From positions 1 through 38,447 of the forward strand of contig NZ_JABSSX010000020.1 of NCBI RefSeq assembly GCF_013280495.1: a DNA stretch of 38,447 nt, read 5' to 3'. Below are positions 1 to 6,674 of this stretch, piece after piece. Numbering within the stretch: the stretch's first letter is position 1; the number at the start of each line of letters is the position of its first letter. Below the pieces are notes generated by a model. It had not been told where the DNA came from, searched no databases, and saw only the letters and a program-made list of their open reading frames with translations. The DNA is from Brevibacterium permense. Lineage in GTDB: Bacteria > Actinomycetota > Actinomycetes > Actinomycetales > Brevibacteriaceae. The translations under genes and the position numbers were made by a program.

Positions 1-154
1 CCGCTCTAGGTAGTCTCGACGACCACGATATGGACCGGAAGAGACTCGCCTATTAATCCTTCTCGACTTGAGCCGCCATCTCAGTCTGTAAAACAACCGC
101 CATTCATCGCTGAAGCTCACAATCTAGCGTCTAACGACAGTCGAAATTGGTTTC

Positions 155-183
155 TTGACACACTGTCCAACCATGTCTAGAGT
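155..183 (+). promoter_or_regulatory. Promoter of the serine recombinase gene
   Basis: A perfect -35 hexamer TTGACA (155-160) is followed after 17 bases by TAGAGT (178-183), a near-consensus housekeeping -10. This predicts transcription from about 190, some 45 bases before the recombinase ATG. An inverted repeat GTCTA-N9-TAGAC (175-193) covers the -10 and the start region and could be an operator or a recombinase-binding site. The TTG of the -35 box should not be read as a start codon. Confidence 0.75.
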
Positions 184-235
184 TCAGTTAGACGCAGACG
201 GCAGGAGGTCGTCGCTCAAAACAAAGGGAATCAAA

Positions 236-802
236 ATGACCAAGGGCCAGACACTCGCCTACGTTCGTGTTTCGACGGCAGAGCAGAACGAAGCACGGCA
301 GCTCGAAGCGCTCGCCGCCGCCGGAGACCACGACAAACTCTACGTCGAGAAAGTCTCAGCCAAAGATCGCGACCGCCCCCAGCTCAAAGCCATGATGGAT
401 CACGCACGCGAAGGCGACGTTGTTCGTGTGAAGTCGATTGACCGGCTCGCACGTTCGACGCGAGACCTGCTCGCTATCGTCCAAGAACTCAACGACAAAG
501 GCGTGAGCGTCGAATTCCTCGACACTCCCGAAATGAACATTAACTCAGCCCAGGGGAAGTTCATGCTCGCGGTTATGGGTGCGTTCGCAGAACTCGAACG
601 CGAAACTATCAAGGAAAGGCAGGCCGAAGGGATCGCCGCCGCGAAAGCACGCGGAGCATACGCCCACCGCCCAAAGAAGCTCACGGATGAACAGGTCGCG
701 GAAGCCGCTCAGATGCGGCAGGACGGCGTTAGTGTCGCCGACCTCGCCCGAGGCCTCGGTGTTAGCCGACAGACGCTCTACACCGCCCTCAAGAGCGCAT
801 GA
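236..802 (+). CDS. Serine recombinase, resolvase/invertase family
   Basis: A 188-residue small serine recombinase that cuts and rejoins DNA through a phosphoserine link. The N-terminus has the hallmark YVRVSTAEQ, with nucleophile Ser13 and Arg11. SIDRLARS (67-74) is the second active-site arginine block. The long helix around ERETIKERQ (121-129) leads to a basic hinge at 140-150 and a C-terminal Hin-like helix-turn-helix (about 153-185, GVSRQTLY). Length and domains are those of an intact resolvase or invertase. The ATG at 236 is chosen because AAAGGGAA lies just before it and the promoter lies upstream; earlier in-frame codons fall inside the promoter. It stands alone beside a tRNA cluster in A/T-richer DNA, with no transposase in view, so it may be the remnant of an island or plasmid-type element. 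Confidence 0.9.
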   Translation: MTKGQTLAYVRVSTAEQNEARQLEALAAAGDHDKLYVEKVSAKDRDRPQLKAMMDHAREGDVVRVKSIDRLARSTRDLLAIVQELNDKGVSVEFLDTPEMNINSAQGKFMLAVMGAFAELERETIKERQAEGIAAAKARGAYAHRPKKLTDEQVAEAAQMRQDGVSVADLARGLGVSRQTLYTALKSA

Positions 803-820
803 GGTGTATCTTCGCCGACC

Positions 821-853
821 CGGCCCCGGCAATGAAGCCGGGGCCGTTGTTGA
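821..853 (+). terminator. Rho-independent terminator after the recombinase
   Basis: A 10-bp perfect G/C stem (CGGCCCCGGC at 821-830, GCCGGGGCCG at 837-846) with a 6-base loop is followed by TTGTTG. It lies 18 bases after the recombinase stop and also faces the end of the convergent zinc-ribbon gene. Confidence 0.8.
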
Positions 854-872
854 ATCTAGATTGAGTCAGGTT

Positions 873-1007
873 TCAGTCAGAGACAGTGGCGTAGATGCGT
901 CCGCACTTCACGCACGTCCAAACGCGCTCACCAACTAGGCTCTGCTCTCGCGGACGGATCAGCTTCACCGATCCTCCACACTTACATATATTTGGGACTT
1001 CAGTCAC
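873..1007 (-). CDS. Small zinc-ribbon protein (44 aa)
   Basis: A GTG-started frame encodes 44 residues with a compact CxC...CxxC zinc ribbon: Cys8 and Cys10 (CKCGG), then Cys32 and Cys35 (CVKCGR). Between them is a basic stretch, KLIRPREQ. An exact AGGAGG (1017-1022) sits 9 bases before the GTG, strong evidence for translation. The gene ends at TGA (873-875), facing the recombinase terminator. Four well-placed cysteines in such a short protein resemble small zinc-ribbon proteins of actinophages and mobile islands, but no specific family is recognised. It might bind DNA or RNA, or act as an accessory to the recombinase; that is inference. It lies in the A/T-richer patch beside the tRNA cluster. 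Confidence 0.6.
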   Translation of the reverse strand: MTEVPNICKCGGSVKLIRPREQSLVGERVWTCVKCGRIYATVSD

Positions 1008-1143
1008 TCTCGCTCACCTCCTCGTGGTTGTGCTCTGCAATCTATGGCGAGGTACGGGAAATTTGCCAGGGTCAACACGCTGGCCGTAGAGAAGGGATCG
1101 GAGTTGCTGCCCTGCGAAGCGTCGCGCCCCGGCCCGGAGGCGC

Positions 1144-1202
1144 ATCCAAAAACATCCAAAAAACATCCACGAGTTTGAGCAAGAGACTCGAAGCATCCAC
1201 GC
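1144..1202. repeat. CATCCA short direct repeats
   Basis: CATCCA occurs four times in about 60 bases. Three copies are spaced 10-11 bp apart and joined by runs of A (about 1145-1172), and a fourth lies near 1195. Between the last two copies is a weak inverted repeat, CGAGT-N11-ACTCG. No coding frame explains the repetition. It lies between the zinc-ribbon gene and the tRNA-Phe terminator. Confidence 0.4.
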
Positions 1203-1238
1203 GCACAAACCAGCAGCGGTGTCAAATGCAAAAGCGAA

Positions 1239-1281
1239 AAGGCCCCGCTTCCCCAGTGTTTAACTGGGAAGGCGAGGCCTT
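1239..1281 (-). terminator. Terminator of the tRNA cluster
   Basis: Read on the minus strand, a long imperfect hairpin (AAGGCCTCGCCTTCCCAG pairing with CTGGGGAAGCGGGGCCTT) is followed by TTTTCGCTTTT. It lies just after tRNA-Phe and fits the end of the tRNA transcript. Confidence 0.75.
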
Positions 1282-1288
1282 CGTGTTG

Positions 1289-1361
1289 TGGCTCCGACCG
1301 GCGTCGATCCGGTGACCTTTCGATTTTCAGTCGAACGCTCTACCAACTGAGCTACAGAGCC
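1289..1361 (-). tRNA. tRNA-Phe (GAA)
   Basis: Minus-strand cloverleaf of 73 bases. The acceptor arms GGCTCTG and CGGAGCC pair with one G:T, the D-loop is AGCTCAGTTGGTAGAGC, the anticodon loop CTGAAAA gives GAA, and the T-arm contains GATCGACGCC. The discriminator is A and CCA is not encoded. It is the last gene of the Glu-Asp-Phe cluster. Confidence 0.95.
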
Positions 1362-1398
1362 GAGCCGCCGACATACATAAGTATGTCGAGAGAAACAA

Positions 1399-1421
1399 AG
1401 GCTCTTCCGAAGAAGAGCCTT
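1399..1421 (-). terminator. Hairpin between tRNA-Asp and tRNA-Phe
   Basis: A 9-bp perfect stem (AGGCTCTTC / GAAGAGCCT) closes a TTCG tetraloop on the minus strand and is followed by TTGTTTCTCTC. It looks like an intrinsic terminator inside the tRNA cluster. tRNA-Phe may therefore depend on readthrough or its own promoter, or the hairpin may guide processing. Confidence 0.65.
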
Positions 1422-1429
1422 ATGCTCCG

Positions 1430-1503
1430 CGACCCTGACGGGACTCGAACCCGCGACCTCCGCCGTGACAGGGCGGCGCGCTAACCAACTGCGCCACAGG
1501 GCC
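1430..1503 (-). tRNA. tRNA-Asp (GTC)
   Basis: Minus-strand cloverleaf of 74 bases. The acceptor GGCCCTG pairs with CAGGGTC, the D-loop is GCGCAGTTGGTTAGCGC, the anticodon loop CTGTCAC gives GTC, the T-loop contains GGGTTCGAGTCCC, and the discriminator is G. It is the middle gene of the cluster. Confidence 0.95.
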
Positions 1504-1540
1504 TTGCTGCTGTGATGGAAGACCTTACGATCTTACACCG

Positions 1541-1613
<73 letters not shown>

Positions 1614-1781
1614 CCAGGTTGTCCTCGGATTCCCCGTGGGCAACGACGTTAAGCTTATCCCACCCGATTCGCGGAATGCAAAACGAAACAGAGTGTCCTC
1701 GGTCACACGCCGAAAACGGTGGCTTCGGACGCTCCGCAGGGCCGCCTCGGCGAGGGGATCGAAGTCGCTAGAGTGGGAGGC

Positions 1782-2129
1782 ATGGAGGCTCTGAGTGATG
1801 AGGAGTTCGATGCGATCCTCGGCGAAGCCCTGGATCTGCTGCCCGCCGGGGTGACCGAACAGCTGGACAATGTCGCCCTGTTCGTCGAGGACCGGCCCGA
1901 GGACGGTGACCGGCACCTGCTCGGCCTCTACGAGGGCACACCGATCGGGGAGCGGGGGATCGCGGGGTTCGAGATGCCCGACAACATCTTCATCTATCGC
2001 GACAACCTCATCGACTTCGCCGAGGACAGGGACCACCTGCGCGAGGAGATCGTCGTCACCATCGTGCATGAGATCGCCCATTTCTATGGGCTCGATGACG
2101 ATCGGCTCCACGAACTCGGGTGGGGGTGA
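1782..2129 (+). CDS. Minimal zincin metallopeptidase-family protein
   Basis: A 115-residue protein of the small metallopeptidase family with a minimal zincin fold (formerly DUF1025). The C-terminus carries the complete zinc motif, HEIAHFYGLDDDRLH, with His96, Glu97, His100 and the downstream His110. The N-terminal half is the acidic segment typical of the family (LSDEEFD...LDNVALFVED). Substrates of this family are unknown. The ATG at 1782 matches the usual family N-terminus (M-x-x-L-S-D-E-E-F), but its GGAGG is only one base away, so a GTG at 1773 is possible. It is divergent from the tRNA cluster and followed by about 200 bases without a gene. Catalytic competence is likely since all ligands are present. 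Confidence 0.8.
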   Translation: MEALSDEEFDAILGEALDLLPAGVTEQLDNVALFVEDRPEDGDRHLLGLYEGTPIGERGIAGFEMPDNIFIYRDNLIDFAEDRDHLREEIVVTIVHEIAHFYGLDDDRLHELGWG

Positions 2130-2337
2130 GCGTCTCCGGTTGAAGGGGCTGACGGGCTTACCGACGAGTCACTTGACGTCAGGGGAATTGGCGTCCGCAA
2201 GCCTACTTCGCCTATTGTGGGCGGGTACCTATCAGCACCGATACAACATTCCGTCCGTATCGATGCGGGGACACGGAGCCGTGAAAGCTGCGCCTCCTGG
2301 CCCCCGCTGACCTGCGGGCAGGAGGCACTACCCCCTT

Positions 2338-2838
2338 ATGACAGTTGCATCCAAGACTTCCAGCGCGGCGACCCCGGCCGTGCGAGTGCTCAACCTGGCA
2401 GGCATCGACTACAGCCTGCGCAGCTTCGACCATGACCCTGCCACCCGCCGTTACGGTTCTGAGGCCGCCGACAAACTCGGCGTCAGCTCCGACCAGGTGT
2501 TTAAGACGTTGATGATCCAGGTCGACGGGCAGCCCGTGACGGCGCTCGTCCCCGTCTCCGGTCAGCTCGACCTCAAAGCCCTGGCGTCCGCACGCGGAGC
2601 GAAGAAGGCCCAGCTGTCCGGCGTCGCCGAGACCGAACGCCGCACCGGCTACCCCGTCGGCGGAGTCTCGCCGTTCGGACAGCGCCATGCAGTGCCGGTC
2701 GTCGTCGACCGCACAGCGCTCGACCATTCGACAGTGTTCGTCTCGGCCGGCCGTCGCGGTCTCGAGATCGAGATCCGCCCCGAGGATCTCGTCATGCTCA
2801 CGAACGCCCAGGTCGCGAAGATCGCCGCGCTCGACTGA
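2338..2838 (+). CDS. ybaK: YbaK/EbsC-type aminoacyl-tRNA deacylase
   Basis: A 166-residue single-domain protein of the YbaK/ProX editing family, which hydrolyses Cys-tRNA(Pro) and related mischarged tRNAs in trans. The conserved Lys57 lies in VFKTLMIQ, and the GYPVGGVSPFG loop (104-114) that lines the substrate pocket is intact. A second family segment, VFVSAGRRGLEIEI, follows near 133-146. A GGAGG sits 12 bases before the ATG, slightly long but usable. The 208-base gap upstream shows only small G/C inverted repeats and no recognised riboswitch. It stands alone, facing yigZ tail to tail. Cys-tRNA(Pro) specificity is inferred from the family, not proven by sequence. Confidence 0.9.
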   Translation: MTVASKTSSAATPAVRVLNLAGIDYSLRSFDHDPATRRYGSEAADKLGVSSDQVFKTLMIQVDGQPVTALVPVSGQLDLKALASARGAKKAQLSGVAETERRTGYPVGGVSPFGQRHAVPVVVDRTALDHSTVFVSAGRRGLEIEIRPEDLVMLTNAQVAKIAALD

Positions 2839-2873
2839 TCAGCTCTCGCTGATCTGAGCGGCGATCCCCGGCC

Positions 2874-3485
2874 TCACACCCATTCGACCTCACCGACCTC
2901 GGGCTCTGCCCGACCGGCGGTGAGGTCGGCGTACATCGCCACGGCATCGGCCACCTCGGCGAGGGGAACCAGGACCTCGAGTCCGACCTCACCGCCGTAG
3001 TCGGCCCGCGTCGTCCAGCCCCGATTCCCGGCCGCCCGCTCCAGGGCGTTGGCCTGGGCATAGTCGACGTGCGCGGACACGGGAACGCGCTCATGCCGGG
3101 TGACGATATGTGCGGCATCAACCGCCGCCGAGGTGGCCTGACCGTAAGCGCGCACGAGCCCGCCCGCACCCAGCAGGGTGCCCCCGAAATACCGAGTGAC
3201 GACGGCGACGACGAAGGTCAGATCATGACCGGTGACGACATCGAGGATCGGAGCGCCCGCCGTGCCGGCCGGTTCCCCGTCATCGCTGAAGCGCCGAGTG
3301 CGCGAATCGGTGTCGAGGACGAACGCCGAACAATGGTGGCGGGCCTTCGGATGCTCGGCGCGTGCCTCGGCGATGACGGCCCTGGCCTCGGCCTCATCCG
3401 CGGCGGGGGAGAGGCGGGTGAGGAAACGGGATCTCTTGATCTCGATCTCGGCCTCGACGGGGCTGACGATGGTCCGGTAAGACAT
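2874..3485 (-). CDS. yigZ: YigZ/IMPACT family protein
   Basis: A protein of about 203 residues in the IMPACT/YigZ family (UPF0029). The N-terminal domain contains KRSRFLT, the H-H-C-S-A-F strand and FSDDGEPAGTAG, followed by the signature RYFGGTLLGAGGLVRAY. A C-terminal ferredoxin-like domain ends in GEVEWV. Eukaryotic IMPACT regulates the Gcn2 kinase; the bacterial role is unclear. Start choice: TACAGT on the minus strand (3493-3498) ends 7 bases before the ATG at 3485, a classic leaderless arrangement. The GTG at 3494 used for the longest frame overlaps that -10. It is divergent from the aminotransferase, whose own -10-like TACGAT is at 3512-3517. Confidence 0.88.
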   Translation of the reverse strand: MSYRTIVSPVEAEIEIKRSRFLTRLSPAADEAEARAVIAEARAEHPKARHHCSAFVLDTDSRTRRFSDDGEPAGTAGAPILDVVTGHDLTFVVAVVTRYFGGTLLGAGGLVRAYGQATSAAVDAAHIVTRHERVPVSAHVDYAQANALERAAGNRGWTTRADYGGEVGLEVLVPLAEVADAVAMYADLTAGRAEPEVGEVEWV

Positions 3486-3576
3486 GCTCGTCACTGTAGT
3501 CGAATGTGTTCTACGATGACCCCACGGGCGCGGATTCCGCGCTCATCCCCGGTACTTCAGTGAAAGGGTGACAACG

Positions 3577-4938
3577 GTGGACCACCTCAGCGACGCCGAT
3601 CTGGCAGCGCTCAAAGACGAATCCGCCCGAGCCCGTGAACTCGACCGCGCGCACGTCTTCCACTCGTGGTCGGCACAGCGACTCATCGACCCGCCGACCG
3701 TCGCCCGCGCACAGGGATCGACGGTCATCGACGGTGAGGGGCAGGAGTTCCTCGACTTCTCCTCGCAGCTGGTGAACACGAACATCGGCCACCAGCATCC
3801 GGCCGTCGTGCAGGCGATCAAAGACCAAGCCGATGTGCTGTGCACGATCAGCCCGGCCACCGTCAACGCCGCCCGGTCCGAGGCGGCCCGACTCATCACC
3901 GAACGCACTCCGGCAGGACTCGACCACGTGTTCTTCACCAACGGCGGAGCGGACGCGAACGAACACGCCATCCGCATGGCGCGGCTGCACACCGGGCGAA
4001 CGAAGGTGCTCTCCCGCTACCGGTCCTACCATGGTGGAACCCAGACAGCCGTCAACGTCACCGGCGACCCGCGCAGGTGGGAGAACGAGACCGGGGATTC
4101 CGGCGTCGTCCACTTCTTCGGACCCTTCCTCTACCGCTCGGAGTTCCACGCCGCCACCGAGGCGGAAGAGACCGAACGTGCCCTGCAGCACCTGCGCCGG
4201 ACCATCGAACTCGAGGGACCGGGGACGATCGCCGCGATCATCCTCGAATCCATTCCCGGCACCGCCGGCATCATGGTGCCCAGTCCGGAGTACATGCAGG
4301 GTGTGCGGGCGCTGTGCGACGAGTTCGGAATCGTGCTCATCGCCGACGAGGTGATGGCCGGATTCGGACGGTCGGGCAAGTGGTTCGCCTTCGAACACTT
4401 CGACATCGTGCCCGACCTCATCACCTTCGCCAAGGGAGTGAACTCCGGATACGTGCCGCTGGGCGGAGTCGTCATCAATGACGCGATCTTCGAGACCTTC
4501 GCCGAACGCGTCTACCCCGGCGGGCTGACCTACTCCGGGCACCCGCTGGCGTGCGCGGCCGCGGTCGCGACGATCAACGCGATGGCCGACGAGGGCATGA
4601 TCGAACACGCCGCCCATATCGGAGAGACGATCATCGGACCCCGTCTGCGGCAGATCGCGGAGAATTCGAAGCACGTCGGCGAGGTCCGCGGCACCGGAGC
4701 GTTCTGGGCGATCGAACTCGTCTGGGACAAGGAATCCAAGGAACCGCTGGCGCCCTACGGCGGCGGCTCACCCGAGGTCGCCTCGGTGGTGGCGGCGCTG
4801 AAGGAACACGGCGTCATCCCGTTCAACAACTACCACCGGCTGCACGTGGTCCCGCCGATCAACATCAGCGAAGAGGACCTCGAGCGCGGACTCGGAGTCT
4901 TCGAGAAGGTCCTCACCGACTTAGACTTCCCCCGCTAG
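3577..4938 (+). CDS. Class III PLP-dependent aminotransferase
   Basis: About 453 residues of a fold-type I, class III (omega-amino acid) aminotransferase. Visible family blocks are FTNGGADANEHAIRMAR, SRYRSYHGGT, ADEVMAGFGRSGKW (the cofactor Asp) and TFAKGVNSGYVPLGG, containing the PLP lysine. Similar proteins act on taurine, beta-alanine or other omega-amino donors with pyruvate; the exact donor cannot be read here. The GTG at 3577 is preferred because GAAAGGG lies 8 bases upstream; the GTG at 3568 would overlap that site. Its TAG is followed immediately by the 67-bp palindromic element, which fills the gap to the convergent amidohydrolase. It may supply semialdehydes or amino acids to the neighbouring catabolic genes. 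Confidence 0.88.
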   Translation: MDHLSDADLAALKDESARARELDRAHVFHSWSAQRLIDPPTVARAQGSTVIDGEGQEFLDFSSQLVNTNIGHQHPAVVQAIKDQADVLCTISPATVNAARSEAARLITERTPAGLDHVFFTNGGADANEHAIRMARLHTGRTKVLSRYRSYHGGTQTAVNVTGDPRRWENETGDSGVVHFFGPFLYRSEFHAATEAEETERALQHLRRTIELEGPGTIAAIILESIPGTAGIMVPSPEYMQGVRALCDEFGIVLIADEVMAGFGRSGKWFAFEHFDIVPDLITFAKGVNSGYVPLGGVVINDAIFETFAERVYPGGLTYSGHPLACAAAVATINAMADEGMIEHAAHIGETIIGPRLRQIAENSKHVGEVRGTGAFWAIELVWDKESKEPLAPYGGGSPEVASVVAALKEHGVIPFNNYHRLHVVPPINISEEDLERGLGVFEKVLTDLDFPR

Positions 4939-5005
4939 GAACTACCTGACGGCGGCCCAGCAACCTCGCGCGAGGTTGCTGAGCCGCCGTCAGGTAGCAA
5001 TTAGG
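4939..5005. repeat. 67-bp palindromic element, copy 1
   Basis: An almost perfect 56-base inverted repeat. The outer arms are CTACCTGACGGCGGC (4942-4956) and its complement (4983-4997). The core (4959-4980) is a perfect 22-base palindrome, with only CC/GA unpaired. It begins right after the aminotransferase stop and ends inside the TAA of the convergent amidohydrolase, filling the whole intergenic gap. A copy of identical length lies at 38313-38379. It probably acts as a bidirectional terminator, though it lacks a T-run. Confidence 0.85.
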
Positions 5006-6632
5006 GGGAGGTGTGGGTGTAGTTGCCGCCCAAGACGGTCGCGCGGACGGGGATCTGTGCGATCTCGTCCGCCGCGACGTTGGCTGGGTGAGTCTCCAAG
5101 GCGACGAAGTCGGCGAGTTTGCCGCGGCTCAGCGTCCCCTTGTCGGCGCCCTGGCCCGAGGCCTTCGCCGCCTCGACCGTATAGGCGGCGATCGCCTCAT
5201 CGACGCTCAAGGCTTCGGCAGCCGAGCCCATGACATCCCCGCCCCGGGTCCTGCGGGTGACGAAGGCTTCGATTCCGCGCAGCACATTCCCGTCGGCGCA
5301 GGGACGGTCAGAGCTGCCGGCCATCGGCACACCCGCATCGACGAACGACTTCGCCCGGTAGATCAGGTGCCGGCGGTCCGGCCCGAGCGAAGCGTTCATC
5401 CCGTCCCCGATGCCATCGGCGAACGCCGCCTGCGGGGTGACGACGATACCGTGCTCGGCCAGCGTCGCCAGATGCTCGTCATGGACCAATGCGGCATGCT
5501 CGATCCGGTTGGGCACCACCCGGCGGCCATAGCGCTTCTGCGCCTCGACGATGTTGGCGACCGCGGCATCCACGGCGGCATCACCGATGGCGTGCACGGC
5601 CAACGACCACCCGGAGGCATAGGTGTCGAGAATCTGCTGCCGCAGCACCTCCGCGTCGTCCTGCAGATAACCGGGGTGGTCCTTGCCCGCATAGTTCTCC
5701 CGCAGCGCCGCGGTCTCGCCGGACAAGGCACCGTCCATGAAGAACTTCACGGGCCCGATCGAGATGAGATCATCGCCGAGGCCGGTGCGCAGTCCCGCAT
5801 CCAGACCGATGCCGAACCCGTCGGCGGAGTTCGCCGCGATCGGGTGCAGCCCGTCGGCCTGCGGCATGAGCTGAGCCCGCGCCCGCAGCTTCCCCTCCTC
5901 CCGAGCCCGCAGATAGCCGCTGATCTCAATGGGGGAGTGGCCGATCCAGCCGTACGCGATACCGCATTCGCCGAAGGACGTGATGCCTTCCCTCGCGTAG
6001 TAGGCAGTCGCCAGATCGAGGGCGTCGACGACGGTGTCGAGCGAATACGGGCGGATGAGATCCTGCACCAGAGTCTGCGCGGTCTCTTCGATCAGCCCTG
6101 TCGGATGTCCGGCCGCGTCACGCACGACCTTGCCGCCGACCGGCTCCTCGAAACCGGGCTCCAGGATCCCCGCCCGACGCATCGCCTCGGTGTTGGCGAT
6201 CGCGGCATGACCGGACGTCTGCCGCATGAACAGGGGACGATCACCGGTGATCTCGTCGAGTCTGGCCAGGTCCGGATACTGCCCGTCGTAGTCACGGTGG
6301 GCATACCCCGTGGCTTCGATCCACTCCCCGGACGGAGTCGTCGCCACGGCCTTCTCGAGCGCCGCATACACATCGGGCAGACCGCCGGGCAGCGCCGTGA
6401 CATCGACCGAAGCCAGGGTGAGACCGAACCAGGTCGTGTGGCAGTGCACATCGTTGAAGCCCGGCAGCACCGTCGCCCCGCCCAGGGACTCGACACGATC
6501 GGCCTCAATGCCGTCGAGCTCCTCATCGAAGCCGATGATGCGGTTGCCCCACACCCCGATCTTCTGCGCCCGCGGGCGCGACGGATCAAGGGTGTGTGCG
6601 TCGAGGTCGGTGAAGATCGCGTCGATTCTCAT
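5001..6632 (-). CDS. YtcJ-like amidohydrolase (amidohydrolase 3 family)
   Basis: A 543-residue metal-dependent hydrolase of the amidohydrolase-3 group, which includes N-substituted formamide deformylases and YtcJ. The beta-sandwich start leads to the metal motif NDVHCHT (His63, His65). Further on are PVKFFMDGALS with the candidate carboxylated lysine, VHAIGDAAVD, NRIEHAALV and the Asp of GSSDRPCAD, so the full ligand set is present. The substrate is unknown; formamides, amides or cyclic ureides are typical. TAAGGT ends 6 bases before the ATG, suggesting a leaderless transcript. The TAA lies within the conserved flank of the palindromic element. It is downstream of and co-directional with the ThDP enzyme. 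Confidence 0.88.
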   Translation of the reverse strand: MRIDAIFTDLDAHTLDPSRPRAQKIGVWGNRIIGFDEELDGIEADRVESLGGATVLPGFNDVHCHTTWFGLTLASVDVTALPGGLPDVYAALEKAVATTPSGEWIEATGYAHRDYDGQYPDLARLDEITGDRPLFMRQTSGHAAIANTEAMRRAGILEPGFEEPVGGKVVRDAAGHPTGLIEETAQTLVQDLIRPYSLDTVVDALDLATAYYAREGITSFGECGIAYGWIGHSPIEISGYLRAREEGKLRARAQLMPQADGLHPIAANSADGFGIGLDAGLRTGLGDDLISIGPVKFFMDGALSGETAALRENYAGKDHPGYLQDDAEVLRQQILDTYASGWSLAVHAIGDAAVDAAVANIVEAQKRYGRRVVPNRIEHAALVHDEHLATLAEHGIVVTPQAAFADGIGDGMNASLGPDRRHLIYRAKSFVDAGVPMAGSSDRPCADGNVLRGIEAFVTRRTRGGDVMGSAAEALSVDEAIAAYTVEAAKASGQGADKGTLSRGKLADFVALETHPANVAADEIAQIPVRATVLGGNYTHTSP

Positions 6633-6674
6633 ACGGTCACCTTAGCCAGATTCGCCCGCCGTCGCCGCGAGAGT

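Noticed and set aside
1044..1175. 43-codon plus-strand frame beginning MARYGKFARVN
   Set aside because: No ribosome site precedes the ATG, no motif is recognised, and it includes the CATCCA repeats. It cannot be excluded but is not supported.
2130..2337. Possible riboswitch before ybaK
   Set aside because: Only short G/C inverted repeats are seen; no conserved riboswitch core could be recognised.
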